A stretch of 59,007 nt of DNA from Saccharospirillum sp. (GTDB lineage: Bacteria; Pseudomonadota; Gammaproteobacteria; Pseudomonadales; Natronospirillaceae). The notes beneath the pieces were generated by a model. It was not told the DNA's origin. It made no database searches and saw nothing but the letters and a program-made list of their open reading frames with translations. Where the stretch lies: NCBI GenBank assembly GCA_022565595.1, contig JAIUML010000027.1, forward strand, positions 1 to 59,007. Direction: 5' to 3'. Position 1 is the stretch's first letter, and every line of letters starts with the position of its first letter. Position numbers and translations under genes: made by a program. Shown here in pieces: positions 8,146 through 17,020 of this stretch.

Positions 8146-9522
8146 ATGTCGACAATCACCACCATTAACCCTGCGACTGAGAAAGAAATTCAGTCCTACG
8201 ACCTGATGACCGAGAAGGAGGCAACGGATCGGCTCGAAGCTTGCCATGGGGCCTTTCTGGAATGGCGCAAACAGAGTCATCAGGAACGGGGCATCTACCT
8301 CAAGAAAATCGGTCAAATATTGCGTGACAATGCCGATGAGTTAGCCATTTTGATGACCAACGAAACCGGCAAACTGCTGAAAGACGGGCATCTTGAAATC
8401 GAGATCTGTGCGGCGATCTGTGAATACACCGCTGAAAAAGGGCCAGAATTGCTGGCCGATGAAGAGCGCACACACGGAGCAGAAGGAAAGCGCGGCATAG
8501 TCAGCTATCAGCCTATCGGTGTTATCTATTCCATTCAGCCGTGGAATTTCCCTCTCTATCAGCCAATACGTGTTCTGGCCTCCAATCTGATGGCCGGCAA
8601 CGGCTGTGTTTTAAAACACGCCAGCATCTGCACCGGCTCTGGTTTGCGTCTGCGTGAACTGTGCATTGAGGCAGGCTTGCCCGAGGATCTGTTTCAGGTC
8701 GTTGTGATCGACCACAAAACCAGCGACAAGTTGATCGACCATCCAAAAATCCGAGGCGTGACATTGACCGGCAGCGATAAAGCCGGAAGACATGTCGGTG
8801 CGGTTGCCGCCAGAGCCTTGAAGAAGTCGGTACTCGAACTGGGGTCGAACGACGCCTATCTCGTACTTGAAGATGCCGACATCGAAACGGCGGTGAAGTT
8901 CTCTGTCATGGGGCGGCTGTACAACAACGGCCAGACCTGCATTTCCGCAAAACGCTTCATCATGACCGATAAAGTCTATGACGCCTTTGTCGAGGCATTT
9001 GTCACTCAAATGAAAACAATGGTCATGGGCGACCCAAACGATGAGAACAGCCATCTTGGCCCGCTCTCTAGCCAGGATCAATTTGACACGGTAAAAGAAC
9101 AGGTGGATAGCAGCGTCGCCAGAGGGGCAAAGGCCCTGTGCGGCGGCGAAGTGCCTGAGCGCACGGGCTCCTTTTATCCGGCCACGGTGTTGGCAGAGCT
9201 TACGCCCGGCATGCCAGCCTACGACGATGAGATCTTTGGGCCTGTCGCGTCGATCATCCGGGCCACGGATGACGAAGACGCCATGCGACTGGCGAACGAA
9301 AGCCGCTACGGGCTGGGTGGAGGGATCTTTTCCAGGGATGAAAGCCGTGCCGTCAAATTAGCCCGAGAACACTTCGACACAGGCATGGTACGCATCAACT
9401 CGTTCGGGGTCGCCGACCCGGGCATGCCCTTTGGCGGCGTCAAGGATTCGGGCTACGGACGGGAACACGGCGGTTTTGGTATGAAGGAATTCGTCAACGT
9501 AAAGTCGATTTTCCTGCCTTGA
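8146..9522 (+). CDS. NAD(P)-dependent aldehyde dehydrogenase, succinate-semialdehyde dehydrogenase-like
   Basis: The 458-residue cytosolic enzyme shows the ALDH signatures in order: QPWNFPLYQPIRVLASNLMAGN, TLTGSDKAGR for the NAD site, LELGSNDAYLVLEDAD with the general-base Glu, and NNGQTCISAKR with the nucleophilic Cys. The C-terminal PFGGVKDSGYGREHG is also conserved. The length fits the Sad/GabD-like short subclass. ATG 8146 is chosen because AAGGAAGAG lies just before it and the protein then starts MSTITTINPATEKEI, as usual for the family. It is convergent with, and 18 bp from, the creatinase-type hydrolase. In ectoine breakdown a similar enzyme (DoeC) follows a similar hydrolase (DoeA), but the rest of that pathway is absent. 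Confidence 0.85.
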   Translation: MSTITTINPATEKEIQSYDLMTEKEATDRLEACHGAFLEWRKQSHQERGIYLKKIGQILRDNADELAILMTNETGKLLKDGHLEIEICAAICEYTAEKGPELLADEERTHGAEGKRGIVSYQPIGVIYSIQPWNFPLYQPIRVLASNLMAGNGCVLKHASICTGSGLRLRELCIEAGLPEDLFQVVVIDHKTSDKLIDHPKIRGVTLTGSDKAGRHVGAVAARALKKSVLELGSNDAYLVLEDADIETAVKFSVMGRLYNNGQTCISAKRFIMTDKVYDAFVEAFVTQMKTMVMGDPNDENSHLGPLSSQDQFDTVKEQVDSSVARGAKALCGGEVPERTGSFYPATVLAELTPGMPAYDDEIFGPVASIIRATDDEDAMRLANESRYGLGGGIFSRDESRAVKLAREHFDTGMVRINSFGVADPGMPFGGVKDSGYGREHGGFGMKEFVNVKSIFLP

Positions 9523-9540
9523 CCAAGGCGCATCAAAAGC

Positions 9541-10710
9541 TCAGAACTCTGACTTGACGACGAAGTCCTGATCCAGAGTGAAGAAGCTCTCGCAGCCGGT
9601 GGCCGTGACATGAATGGTATCACTGATGCCTACCGTCTTGTCGCCGTCGACGCCCCACATCCAGGGGATAAGATGCAGGGTCATGCCCTCCTTGAGTATT
9701 TGGGGCCCACCCTGCTTGATGCTCAGGATGTGGCCTTCGTCCCAGCTGGGTGTGAAGGCAATGCCGATGGAATAACCGGACCTCGTAATCAACTTCGCCC
9801 CGACATCGTTGTCGCCGATCATCTTGCGAGCCAGATTGTCCAGGTCTGAAACGGTCAGGCCAGGGCGAATCAACTGCTTCATCTCCAGCAAGGTGTGCTT
9901 CATCAGTTCCTGAGCTTTCAGCATGGAAGCGCCTGGCTCCCCCATCACAACGGTGCGCATCATCGCGGTGTGGTAGCGCCGATAACACCCGCCCACTTCC
10001 AGAAACACATGCTCCCCGGGCTGTATGACGCGACCCTCGAAGCTGGCATGAGCGATCATGGTTCTGGGACCGGAGGTGACATAGGGCATCACCGCCGGAG
10101 TTTCGCCGCCAGCGCGGAACATGGCACTGGCAATGGCTGCACCCACCTCGTTCTCGGTGGCACCGGGAACACAGGCTTCCCAGCCGGCTTCCATACCAGC
10201 CTCGGTAGCCCGGGCCGCCTTGGCCATGACATCCAGCTCGACCTCTGACTTGCAGATACGTCCCTCCTCCACGATGCCATAGCAGTCGCATAGTTCACTG
10301 TCCTGGAGGGTGGTATGGATGGCGTCCTGATCATAGGCCGGGAAAAAGTAGCTGTTACGCTCGTAGCCGATCCGTTTGCCAGTCAGGCCGAACTCGTGCA
10401 AAGCACTCACCAGCGTCTGAATGGCGTTCCCTGAATCCGGGTAGGTGCGAGACTTCTCCACCCAGGTGCGAGCGTAAACGTTCGACTCCTCCAGCATTCG
10501 GGTAACCATGAAGGGCTCGTCTTCCAGCGGCACGACCAGTGCCTGAAAGTAGGAATAGCCAGTGGTCTGATAGTCGGTAAGGTACATCTGGTTCGCCGGG
10601 TCTGTGATCACCACTGTATCCAGCAGGCGCTCTTTCATTCTGGTGCGCAGTTCGGTGAGGCGGCGCTTATATTCCTCGAATGGAAAGGTCATGTCATCTC
10701 GTTGCTTCAT
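9541..10710 (-). CDS. M24-family creatinase-type (pita-bread fold) hydrolase without metal ligands
   Basis: The 389-residue protein has an N-terminal creatinase-like domain (DTVVITDPANQMYLTDYQTTGYSYFQ) and a C-terminal pita-bread domain. True M24 aminopeptidases carry two metal-binding Asp residues in a motif like D.GA.Y.GY.SD.TR. The matching segment here is FLEVGGCYRRYHTAMMRTVV, with no Asp. This is the pattern of metal-free creatinase-type enzymes that open amide or cyclic-amidine bonds, including creatinase and ectoine hydrolase (DoeA/EutD). I cannot fix the substrate. The start follows GGGAGAGGG. It points away from the EEP lipoprotein and toward the aldehyde dehydrogenase. Confidence 0.75.
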   Translation of the reverse strand: MKQRDDMTFPFEEYKRRLTELRTRMKERLLDTVVITDPANQMYLTDYQTTGYSYFQALVVPLEDEPFMVTRMLEESNVYARTWVEKSRTYPDSGNAIQTLVSALHEFGLTGKRIGYERNSYFFPAYDQDAIHTTLQDSELCDCYGIVEEGRICKSEVELDVMAKAARATEAGMEAGWEACVPGATENEVGAAIASAMFRAGGETPAVMPYVTSGPRTMIAHASFEGRVIQPGEHVFLEVGGCYRRYHTAMMRTVVMGEPGASMLKAQELMKHTLLEMKQLIRPGLTVSDLDNLARKMIGDNDVGAKLITRSGYSIGIAFTPSWDEGHILSIKQGGPQILKEGMTLHLIPWMWGVDGDKTVGISDTIHVTATGCESFFTLDQDFVVKSEF

Positions 10711-10873
10711 GCCACCCTCTCCCTTGCCTGCGTGTCAGCATGGTTTGACTCCAGATGTTCGATTATTGGCCTCAGCCAATGTTCACCCAGATGATGGCAG
10801 CTGTCTGTGCGGTATCAAACCCTTGGGTCAGGCGAGTTCATCACCCTTCTGAAACCCTCTGCACTGTTGTTTG

Positions 10874-11815
10874 TTATGGGGCTTGCTCCTTAGGCAATCT
10901 ATACAATACTGCATGATGATCAGTGTATTGCCGATTGGTTTTAACAATTCTGAACTCGCCACCCGTCAGGCTGCTTGATTTCAGAATGTGATCTATCAAC
11001 TCACAATTCCCCTGAAAGGTGAAGGAACAATCCGAACTGGTTGCGTTACGGCCATTGGCGTAAAGCGTATTCTTGAGCGTCCCGCTGGAGGTAAGTAACA
11101 TGAGTGGAGTGGAGTCCGGAGAATCGTTAAGGTCACCCATTACCAAACCATGCACAACATTGGGTTGCTGCATGAACCTATAGAAGTTGGTCAACACAGC
11201 ATCAGCCTGGGCGGCGCGTCGTACATCATTATCAGGGTTTGCCCTGGACAATAAATGAGTGGTGATGACAGCCATATTACCATGAGGGGTGTCGAGAACC
11301 GCACCCACTATTTTGGTGGGGCGAACGGATGTGCCCGCATATTGGCCAAAAGTATCAGGAAAGGTGTCTGGCCCATACACCACAGGAAACCGTGAGACAA
11401 TGGCGACGTCCTGGCCTGTATAGGTATCCCTGCCTGGCTGGCAGACTGAGTGCCAACTGTCAGGGCCAAGCTCCGAGCGGATATCTTCAATAATGTGGCA
11501 GCCTTCAATCTCCTGAAAAGCAACAAGGTTGGCTTTGTTTTCGACGATAAGGCCAGCGTAGTATCGAATCTCGGCCCAATATTCATTGAAGTTCGGTATG
11601 TCGCCCGGGCCAAGCACCTCGCCATCTATGTTGTTGTCGTAATCCCATAGCCACTCTGCATTGATGGTCGTTGCGCTGAGCCAATATTCTCCAGCAAGGT
11701 TCGAATCGGAGTCGTTGGCGGCGAGGCGTGAAGGAGCTTCCTGGCATCCAACCAGCAGGATCGCCAAAAGCAGGCCGGGTATGATCCACTTAAATTTTGG
11801 CATTGATGGGTCCAT
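10874..11815 (-). CDS. Endonuclease/exonuclease/phosphatase (EEP) family lipoprotein
   Basis: The 313-residue protein starts with a lipoprotein signal peptide: a positively charged start, a hydrophobic stretch (WIIPGLLLAILL) and a VGC lipobox. It should be anchored in a membrane on the periplasmic side. The mature part has EEP-fold motifs: LVAFQEIEG with the catalytic Glu, VITTHLLSR, GLVMGDLNDSPDS with the Asp-x-Asn pair, and the C-terminal LIDHILKSSS with YTDHHAVLYRL. Members cleave nucleic acids, phosphoesters or sphingolipids; the substrate is not evident. GGAGAG 7 bp upstream supports the start at 11815. It seems to be a single gene. 11816-12102 holds no gene I can recognise. Confidence 0.8.
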   Translation of the reverse strand: MDPSMPKFKWIIPGLLLAILLVGCQEAPSRLAANDSDSNLAGEYWLSATTINAEWLWDYDNNIDGEVLGPGDIPNFNEYWAEIRYYAGLIVENKANLVAFQEIEGCHIIEDIRSELGPDSWHSVCQPGRDTYTGQDVAIVSRFPVVYGPDTFPDTFGQYAGTSVRPTKIVGAVLDTPHGNMAVITTHLLSRANPDNDVRRAAQADAVLTNFYRFMQQPNVVHGLVMGDLNDSPDSTPLMLLTSSGTLKNTLYANGRNATSSDCSFTFQGNCELIDHILKSSSLTGGEFRIVKTNRQYTDHHAVLYRLPKEQAP

Positions 11816-12102
11816 TCTTAAGCTCTCCGACGTGCTAGTTGTGCTTGCTTGAGTGGGAGAGACTTTTACATGTTACCCGGGTATAAGCAACCTGGTCCTG
11901 AATAGGGGGGGCTATGGCATCACAGAAATCTGACTCAAACTACATTACATAAAAAACCGATCATTGTGAGTTATGGTTAGTACTGCTGTGGTTGCTTGAT
12001 TTCAATCACCCAGAACGATACGGGTGTGTTTACCCACTCGCCTGAGGAAATACTGTACAAGATGGCTTTCATACGGCGTGGCGAACTTATAGGCACATCA
12101 GG

Positions 12103-13005
12103 TCAGGGGTTACTCGTTATCGCCCACTCTTCTCTTAACAACTCCAGAAAGGAAACTATGGCAGGATTATTGTCATTCCTGCTCCAGGCGAGGCACAGCT
12201 CAGCCATTGGAGGGGGATCAAGTGCAAGCGGCCTGAGTACAACATCCTCGAGCTGGATACGAGCAGCGGCCTCTGGCACTAGAGCCAACCCAAGCCCCGA
12301 GGAAACCAGTGCCATAACGGTGTGCAACTGAGTCGCTGTTTGCACAGTCAATGGCTGAATGTTGTGCGAATGGAACAGGCTCTCCGCTAATCGATAAAAG
12401 TAAGCAGCTGAAATAGGGTCAAAACGGATAAAGGCTGTTCGATGTAGCTCTTCAACTGGTATCCTGGCGAAGTCCGCCAGGGGGTGTCGCCGGGGAATGG
12501 CCACAACGATAGGTTCTGCCTGGATGGGCATCATATCCAGAATCGTTAGATCAATCGGCGGTCGAACTAACCCTAAATTAATGTCGCTTTGAACCAGAGC
12601 ATCGATTTGCTCTCGTGAAACCAGTTCACGCACATCAACTTGCACCGCAGGGTAACGTTGCTTAAACGTGGCGATCAAACGAGGCAATAGGCTGAGTACC
12701 GAAGCGGATGTCACTGCAATAGTTAGATGACCAGCCTCCCCTCGTGCCGTCAATTGAGCTCGCTGCACAGCGGAATCTGCCTGCCGAATAACCTCCCTAG
12801 CCTGCAACAAAAAAGCCTCACCCGCCGCGGTGAGCGTAATAGGCCGACTGTCTCGCAGGATCAAAGGTACGCCGACTACCTCTTCCAATTGTCTGATCTG
12901 CATACTCAGAGGGGGCTGAGTCATAAAGAGGCGCGCAGCAGCGCGGCCAAAATGCCGTTCTTCAGCGACGGCAATGAAGTACCGGAAATGCCTTAGCTCC
13001 AGCAT
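12103..13005 (-). CDS. LysR-family regulator, probable controller of the bicupin-otn-TRAP operon
   Basis: The 300-residue protein has a classic LysR N-terminus, MLELRHFRYFIAVAEERHFG then RAAARLFMTQPPLSMQIRQLEE, of the CatR/BenM-like subgroup. A type 2 periplasmic-binding-like effector domain follows. An AGGTG ribosome binding site precedes the ATG. It is divergently transcribed from the bicupin gene with 113 bp between. That spacer has a large imperfect inverted repeat, so autoregulation and control of the nine-gene operon at 13119-21360 are likely. The inducer is presumably an intermediate of that pathway. Confidence 0.85.
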   Translation of the reverse strand: MLELRHFRYFIAVAEERHFGRAAARLFMTQPPLSMQIRQLEEVVGVPLILRDSRPITLTAAGEAFLLQAREVIRQADSAVQRAQLTARGEAGHLTIAVTSASVLSLLPRLIATFKQRYPAVQVDVRELVSREQIDALVQSDINLGLVRPPIDLTILDMMPIQAEPIVVAIPRRHPLADFARIPVEELHRTAFIRFDPISAAYFYRLAESLFHSHNIQPLTVQTATQLHTVMALVSSGLGLALVPEAAARIQLEDVVLRPLALDPPPMAELCLAWSRNDNNPAIVSFLELLREEWAITSNP

Positions 13006-13019
13006 GAATAAACACCTTT

Positions 13020-13076
13020 GATACTTTAAAAGAATAATATAATAGCAAAATATATATTAGAAATATTATTTGTATC
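13020..13076. promoter_or_regulatory. AT-rich inverted repeat between LysR and bicupin operon
   Basis: GATAC (13020-13024) and AATAATAT (13033-13040) are mirrored by ATATTATT (13063-13070) and GTATC (13072-13076). This nested inverted repeat spans most of the divergent promoter region. LysR regulators usually bind an extended site of this size, so it is the best candidate operator for the LysR protein encoded at 12103-13005. Confidence 0.5.
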
Positions 13077-13118
13077 TCTTTAAAGTGGAGGACACACAAA
13101 AAAGAAAGGGCTCAGCCA

Positions 13119-14246
13119 ATGACTACCGTTCAACTATCTGAAGCACAACGCAGAACCGTGCGACGTGTCGACCATCAGGGTTGCTCAGAGGCCTTCCTCG
13201 ATTGCCGGCTCCCTGGTTCTATGCCCAAACACAACTATGCCTTTATTGGTGGCGGCGTTTCCCAATCCAAAAAGCAGGTGGTGAATCTACAGGAGCCACA
13301 TGGTTACAACATTGGCGGTGCCGCGATGCCAAACGGCATCACCAACAACTTGCATCTGCATTTTACCGCCGAAGTCTTTATGTGTTTTGCCGGTGAGTGG
13401 ACTTTTCGCTGGGGCGTTAATGGTGAAGAAGGTGAGTTCACCATGGGGGCTGGCAGCATCCTGACCGTACCGACCTGGATTTACCGTGGTTTCACCAACA
13501 CCGGGCCCGATGATGGCTTCCTGTTTACCTGTTTGGGTCAGGACATAACGGGCGGTGTAATCTGGAGCCCTGATGTCATTCGTCGTGCCCGGGAAACCGG
13601 CCTGGCACTCAGTGCTGCCGACACCAAACTGGTCGACTTGAACGAACTGGACGAGCAAGACGTACCCGAGCTGCTGGAGCCTATGCCGCAGCAGGATATT
13701 GACCAGCTCAAGCACTGGTCTGCAGAGGAAATGCGTGCTCGCATTACCCTGGAAGAAGACCTGGTCTGGTCCGATTGCCCCACGCTCGATGCCGTTCTGC
13801 CCGGTGGCCGCAAAAAGCTCGCCAGCGTTATCGGCTATGGGTTAAGTGAAGACCGCAACCAGCAGCCACGCGTTTTCAACCCTCATGGTTTTGCCATGGC
13901 CTGGCTTGAAGCAGAGCCGGGCGAAGGGTTGCTGCAACACCGTCATAACGACAGCCAGGTGTTTCTGGTTCGACATGGCGAGTGGGAGGTCGCCCACAAT
14001 GAGAGCCAGGATGTCCGCATCACGCTCGGCCCGTGGGATTTGATTTCGGTCCCCGCCGGTGCCTGGCGCACTCTTAAAAACATCGGTACCGAGACTGGCC
14101 GAGTACTGGTCATCACCGGTTCTGATGCGCGCACCTGCATCGAGTGGTCAAACGGTGTTATAGACGAGGCTGAAGCCAAGGGTTACGCCCTGGATCCGAA
14201 TGGCTATGTCGCAACCACCAGTACGCTCGCCCTGCGTGCGCGATAA
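13119..14246 (+). CDS. Bicupin protein (gentisate-dioxygenase-like fold), function unknown
   Basis: The 375-residue protein has two cupin domains. The first motif is HLHFTAE (His79, His81, Glu85) followed by a Gly-rich turn. Its second motif, PTWIYRGFTN, has Arg123 where the third metal His usually sits. The second cupin repeats this: HRHNDSQ (His274, His276, Gln280) and PAGAWRTLKN, with Arg317 in the His position. Gentisate and salicylate dioxygenases share the length and bicupin layout, but the missing histidines in both domains argue against assuming a dioxygenase. An isomerase or decarboxylase role is equally possible. It is the first gene of an operon with an aldolase, a hydrolase and the otn trio; the next gene starts 10 bp after its stop. 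Confidence 0.7.
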   Translation: MTTVQLSEAQRRTVRRVDHQGCSEAFLDCRLPGSMPKHNYAFIGGGVSQSKKQVVNLQEPHGYNIGGAAMPNGITNNLHLHFTAEVFMCFAGEWTFRWGVNGEEGEFTMGAGSILTVPTWIYRGFTNTGPDDGFLFTCLGQDITGGVIWSPDVIRRARETGLALSAADTKLVDLNELDEQDVPELLEPMPQQDIDQLKHWSAEEMRARITLEEDLVWSDCPTLDAVLPGGRKKLASVIGYGLSEDRNQQPRVFNPHGFAMAWLEAEPGEGLLQHRHNDSQVFLVRHGEWEVAHNESQDVRITLGPWDLISVPAGAWRTLKNIGTETGRVLVITGSDARTCIEWSNGVIDEAEAKGYALDPNGYVATTSTLALRAR

Positions 14247-14256
14247 GGAGTCCAGG

Positions 14257-15024
14257 ATGCGCCCCAATGGTCTAAAGCAGCTGGCCGCAGCTGGTACCCC
14301 GGCAATCAATGCCTGGCTTTCCAGCGACAGCACCTACATTGCAGAAGTACTCGGACACTGTGGCTTTGATGCAGTAACGGTTGATCTGCAACATGGTCAG
14401 TTCGGTATGGATGCACTGCCCAGCCTGTTGCAAGCCATCTCGGCTACGCCAGCGATGCCCTGGGTTCGCAGCAGCGGAAACAACCTTGCCGAAATCAACA
14501 AACTGTTGGATATGGGCGCGTACGGCATCATTTGCCCGATGATTGAAACCGCTGAGCAAGCACAAGACCTCGTCGATGCAACGCGCTATGCCCCCCTGGG
14601 CCGCCGCAGCTTTGGCCCTGCCCGGGGTTTGCTATACGGTGGATCGGACTACCTGAACAACGCCAATGACACCATTCTGGTACTGGCGATGATCGAGACG
14701 CCCACCGGGCTGGAAAATGCCGACAAGATTCTGCAAGTGCCAGGGTTGGATGGAATTTACATCGGGCCCAATGACCTGGCATTGAGTCTCGGTATTTCTC
14801 CCGCTCTTTCCTGGAAAGAAACGGCTCTGGCCGAGCACATTCCTTCCCTGATTAAGCTCTGTCATCAGCATAACAAGTACTCGGGGATTTTTTGCTCGGA
14901 TGTTGACATGGCCGCTGACATGCAAGCCGCTGGCGCATCTCTGGTAACGCCTGGGAACGACGTACAACTGCTACGGAGTGAAGCCTCGCAGCGAATCATG
15001 CAACTCAAGGAGGCCCGGTCGTGA
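14257..15024 (+). CDS. HpcH/HpaI-family class II pyruvate aldolase
   Basis: The 255-residue cytosolic protein matches the HpaI/RhmA family. It has VTVDLQHGQFGMD with the catalytic His, PWVRSSGNN with the Arg, GIICPMIETAEQA, the metal ligand Glu in LAMIETPTGLENAD and Asp in IYIGPNDLALSLG. These enzymes cleave 2-oxo-acids to pyruvate (or an analogue) and an aldehyde, or run in reverse. The GGAG at 14247-14250 selects ATG 14257 over the upstream in-frame ATG at 14200, which lies inside the bicupin gene. Its stop overlaps the GTG of the hydrolase gene. Its role beside OtnKCI is not explained by the known tetronate routes. Confidence 0.85.
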   Translation: MRPNGLKQLAAAGTPAINAWLSSDSTYIAEVLGHCGFDAVTVDLQHGQFGMDALPSLLQAISATPAMPWVRSSGNNLAEINKLLDMGAYGIICPMIETAEQAQDLVDATRYAPLGRRSFGPARGLLYGGSDYLNNANDTILVLAMIETPTGLENADKILQVPGLDGIYIGPNDLALSLGISPALSWKETALAEHIPSLIKLCHQHNKYSGIFCSDVDMAADMQAAGASLVTPGNDVQLLRSEASQRIMQLKEARS

Positions 15025-15740
15025 GCGCCTTGCCTTTGGTGTTGCTACCGGGAACGCTCTGCGACGACCGACTTTGGGGGTCGCTGCGCACCCGCTTGCC
15101 TGCGGACACAGAGATCATCTGTCCGACTTACACCCAGGGCGACTCCATGAGCGAGGTCGTCGCCTACCTTAAAACGGAGCTGCCAGAGCGTTTTGCATTG
15201 GCCGGGTTTTCGCTTGGTGGATTGGCAGCACTTGAGCTGCTTAGGCAGTTTCCTGATGCGGTCGACCGGCTGGCCTTGATCAGCAGCCACGCCTTTGCCG
15301 ACTCAACGGATTCCACTCAGGTGCGTCTACAGCAACTGGAACAGGCTCGAACCCAGGGTGTTGATGCATTGATCCGTGATCTCTTTATTCCCGCCGGGTT
15401 AATGCCCAGCCACCCTGCCTACCTGCAAAATGCGCATCTGTTACAGGCGATGGCCGCCACATTCGATTTGGCCGACGTAGAGCGACAAACCCTAATGGCT
15501 ACGACTCGGGCAGATCAACACCAATGCCTGGCCAGCTTTACACGACCGACGCTCATACTGGCGAGCCATAACGACAAACTGTGCACCCCCGACAAACCAC
15601 TCGCTGCATCCCAGGCACAACCGAATGCCCGACTGGTTTGGATCGAGGATTCTGGCCATTACCTGCCACTGGAGCAGCCAGTATGGGTAGCCGAGGAACT
15701 GAATAACTGGTTGGAGGCAAAAAGATGGCCGCACTACTAG
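15021..15740 (+). CDS. Alpha/beta-fold hydrolase
   Basis: The 239-residue hydrolase has a nucleophile elbow GFSLGG with Ser, an acid in SHNDKLC and a terminal His in DSGHYLPLEQP, so the catalytic triad appears complete. It starts at GTG 15021, overlapping the aldolase stop, and its own end overlaps the kinase gene by 16 bp. It is therefore tightly embedded in the operon. It could be an esterase or lactonase releasing the acid sugar from a conjugate, or a C-C hydrolase; the substrate is inferred only from context. Size and motifs do not distinguish these. Confidence 0.75.
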   Translation: MSALPLVLLPGTLCDDRLWGSLRTRLPADTEIICPTYTQGDSMSEVVAYLKTELPERFALAGFSLGGLAALELLRQFPDAVDRLALISSHAFADSTDSTQVRLQQLEQARTQGVDALIRDLFIPAGLMPSHPAYLQNAHLLQAMAATFDLADVERQTLMATTRADQHQCLASFTRPTLILASHNDKLCTPDKPLAASQAQPNARLVWIEDSGHYLPLEQPVWVAEELNNWLEAKRWPHY

Positions 15741-17020
15741 GCTGTATCGCCGATGATTACACCGGCGCTTCAGACATTGCCAGCCAATTGGCTGAGCAAG
15801 GGGTTCGAACTGTCCAACTATTTGGCGTGCCCGATGCAACTACTGAGATTGATGCGGATACGCAAGCGATCATCATCGGCCTCAAAACGCGCACGGAAAA
15901 AGTCGATAGCGCCATAAGCGACAGCCTGAAGGCACTGGCCTTTCTGAACCGGCAGGGCTGTGCTCGTTTTTACTTCAAATACTGCTCCACCTTTGACTCA
16001 ACACCCAAGGGCAACATAGGCCCGGTGACGGATGCTTTAGCCGATTCACTTGACGCAGCCTCCGTGTTCTTTTGCCCTGCCTTTCCAAAAAATGGTCGCA
16101 CCCTGTACCAGGGTCACCTGTTCGTCAATGGCGCCTTGTTGAGTGAATCCAGCCTGGCAACGCACCCGCTAACCCCCATGACGGATGCCAACCTCGTGCG
16201 CTGGTTGAGTCAACAAACTCAACAACGGGTGGGACTGCTCAGTTTCGATGCGCTGGATCAAGGCATCGACACCGCCAGGAACAGGCTGAATGATTTGCAG
16301 GCTTCCGATCACAGATACATTCTGACCGACGCCTTGAATGACCATCATCTCGAGCAACTGGGCGAATTGTGTGCCGAGCACACCCTGGTAAGCGGCGGTT
16401 CAGCCCTGGCGCCGGCAATGGCCAAGGCATGGCGTCGGCACGGCCTGTTGCCAGAAAATACAGGCAGTGAGATCGAGGCACACAATCTCGAAGGCCATGC
16501 CCTGATTCTCTCAGGCTCCTGCTCGGAACAATCCAATCGTCAGGTAGAGGTTTGGAAAAACCAGGGTGGCGCTACCATTTTTCTGAATCCTGAAGAATTG
16601 ATGACCCAGGCTAATGCAGTAGAAGACATCATTCACTCAGTAAGGGATCAATTAGCCGATGGGCCAGTTCTGGTCTATGCCACCTCCCCTGCCGTCGTCG
16701 TCAAACAGCTGCAAGCCGACTATGGCCGCGAGCACCTTGGCCACAAAATCGAGCAAGCCTTTGTAGAGATCGCCCGGCAATTAGTGCCTGAAACCACCCA
16801 AACGCTGATTGTTGCCGGAGGAGAAACCTCGGGCGCTGTCGTTTCAGGGCTGAACCTGAAGGCCTTGACGGTCGGCTCAACCATTGCCCCAGGCGTCCCC
16901 TGGATGCATCAGCACGATACGCAGCCATTGGCCATTGCTTTGAAGTCAGGAAACTTCGGATCAGACACCTTCTACCAGGAAGCTCTTCAGCGTCTCCACT
17001 CTGGAGTAGGCCATGAATAA
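15725..17020 (+). CDS. otnK: 3-oxo-tetronate kinase (four-carbon acid sugar kinase, DUF1537)
   Basis: The 431-residue protein has the DUF1537 architecture. An N-terminal substrate domain starts LGCIADDYTGASDIASQLAE and has FKYCSTFDSTPKGNIGPV. The C-terminal nucleotide-binding domain carries VAGGETSGAVVSGL and STIAPGVPWM. OtnK phosphorylates 3-oxo-tetronate (3-dehydro-erythronate or -threonate) at C4. Order and overlap with the class II aldolase (8 bp) and the isomerase match the otnK-otnC-otnI set established for D-erythronate and L-threonate breakdown. The dehydrogenase that normally feeds this set (DenD or LtnD type) is not in the operon. The assignment of family is firm; the stereochemistry of the natural substrate is not. 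Confidence 0.85.
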   Translation: MAALLGCIADDYTGASDIASQLAEQGVRTVQLFGVPDATTEIDADTQAIIIGLKTRTEKVDSAISDSLKALAFLNRQGCARFYFKYCSTFDSTPKGNIGPVTDALADSLDAASVFFCPAFPKNGRTLYQGHLFVNGALLSESSLATHPLTPMTDANLVRWLSQQTQQRVGLLSFDALDQGIDTARNRLNDLQASDHRYILTDALNDHHLEQLGELCAEHTLVSGGSALAPAMAKAWRRHGLLPENTGSEIEAHNLEGHALILSGSCSEQSNRQVEVWKNQGGATIFLNPEELMTQANAVEDIIHSVRDQLADGPVLVYATSPAVVVKQLQADYGREHLGHKIEQAFVEIARQLVPETTQTLIVAGGETSGAVVSGLNLKALTVGSTIAPGVPWMHQHDTQPLAIALKSGNFGSDTFYQEALQRLHSGVGHE

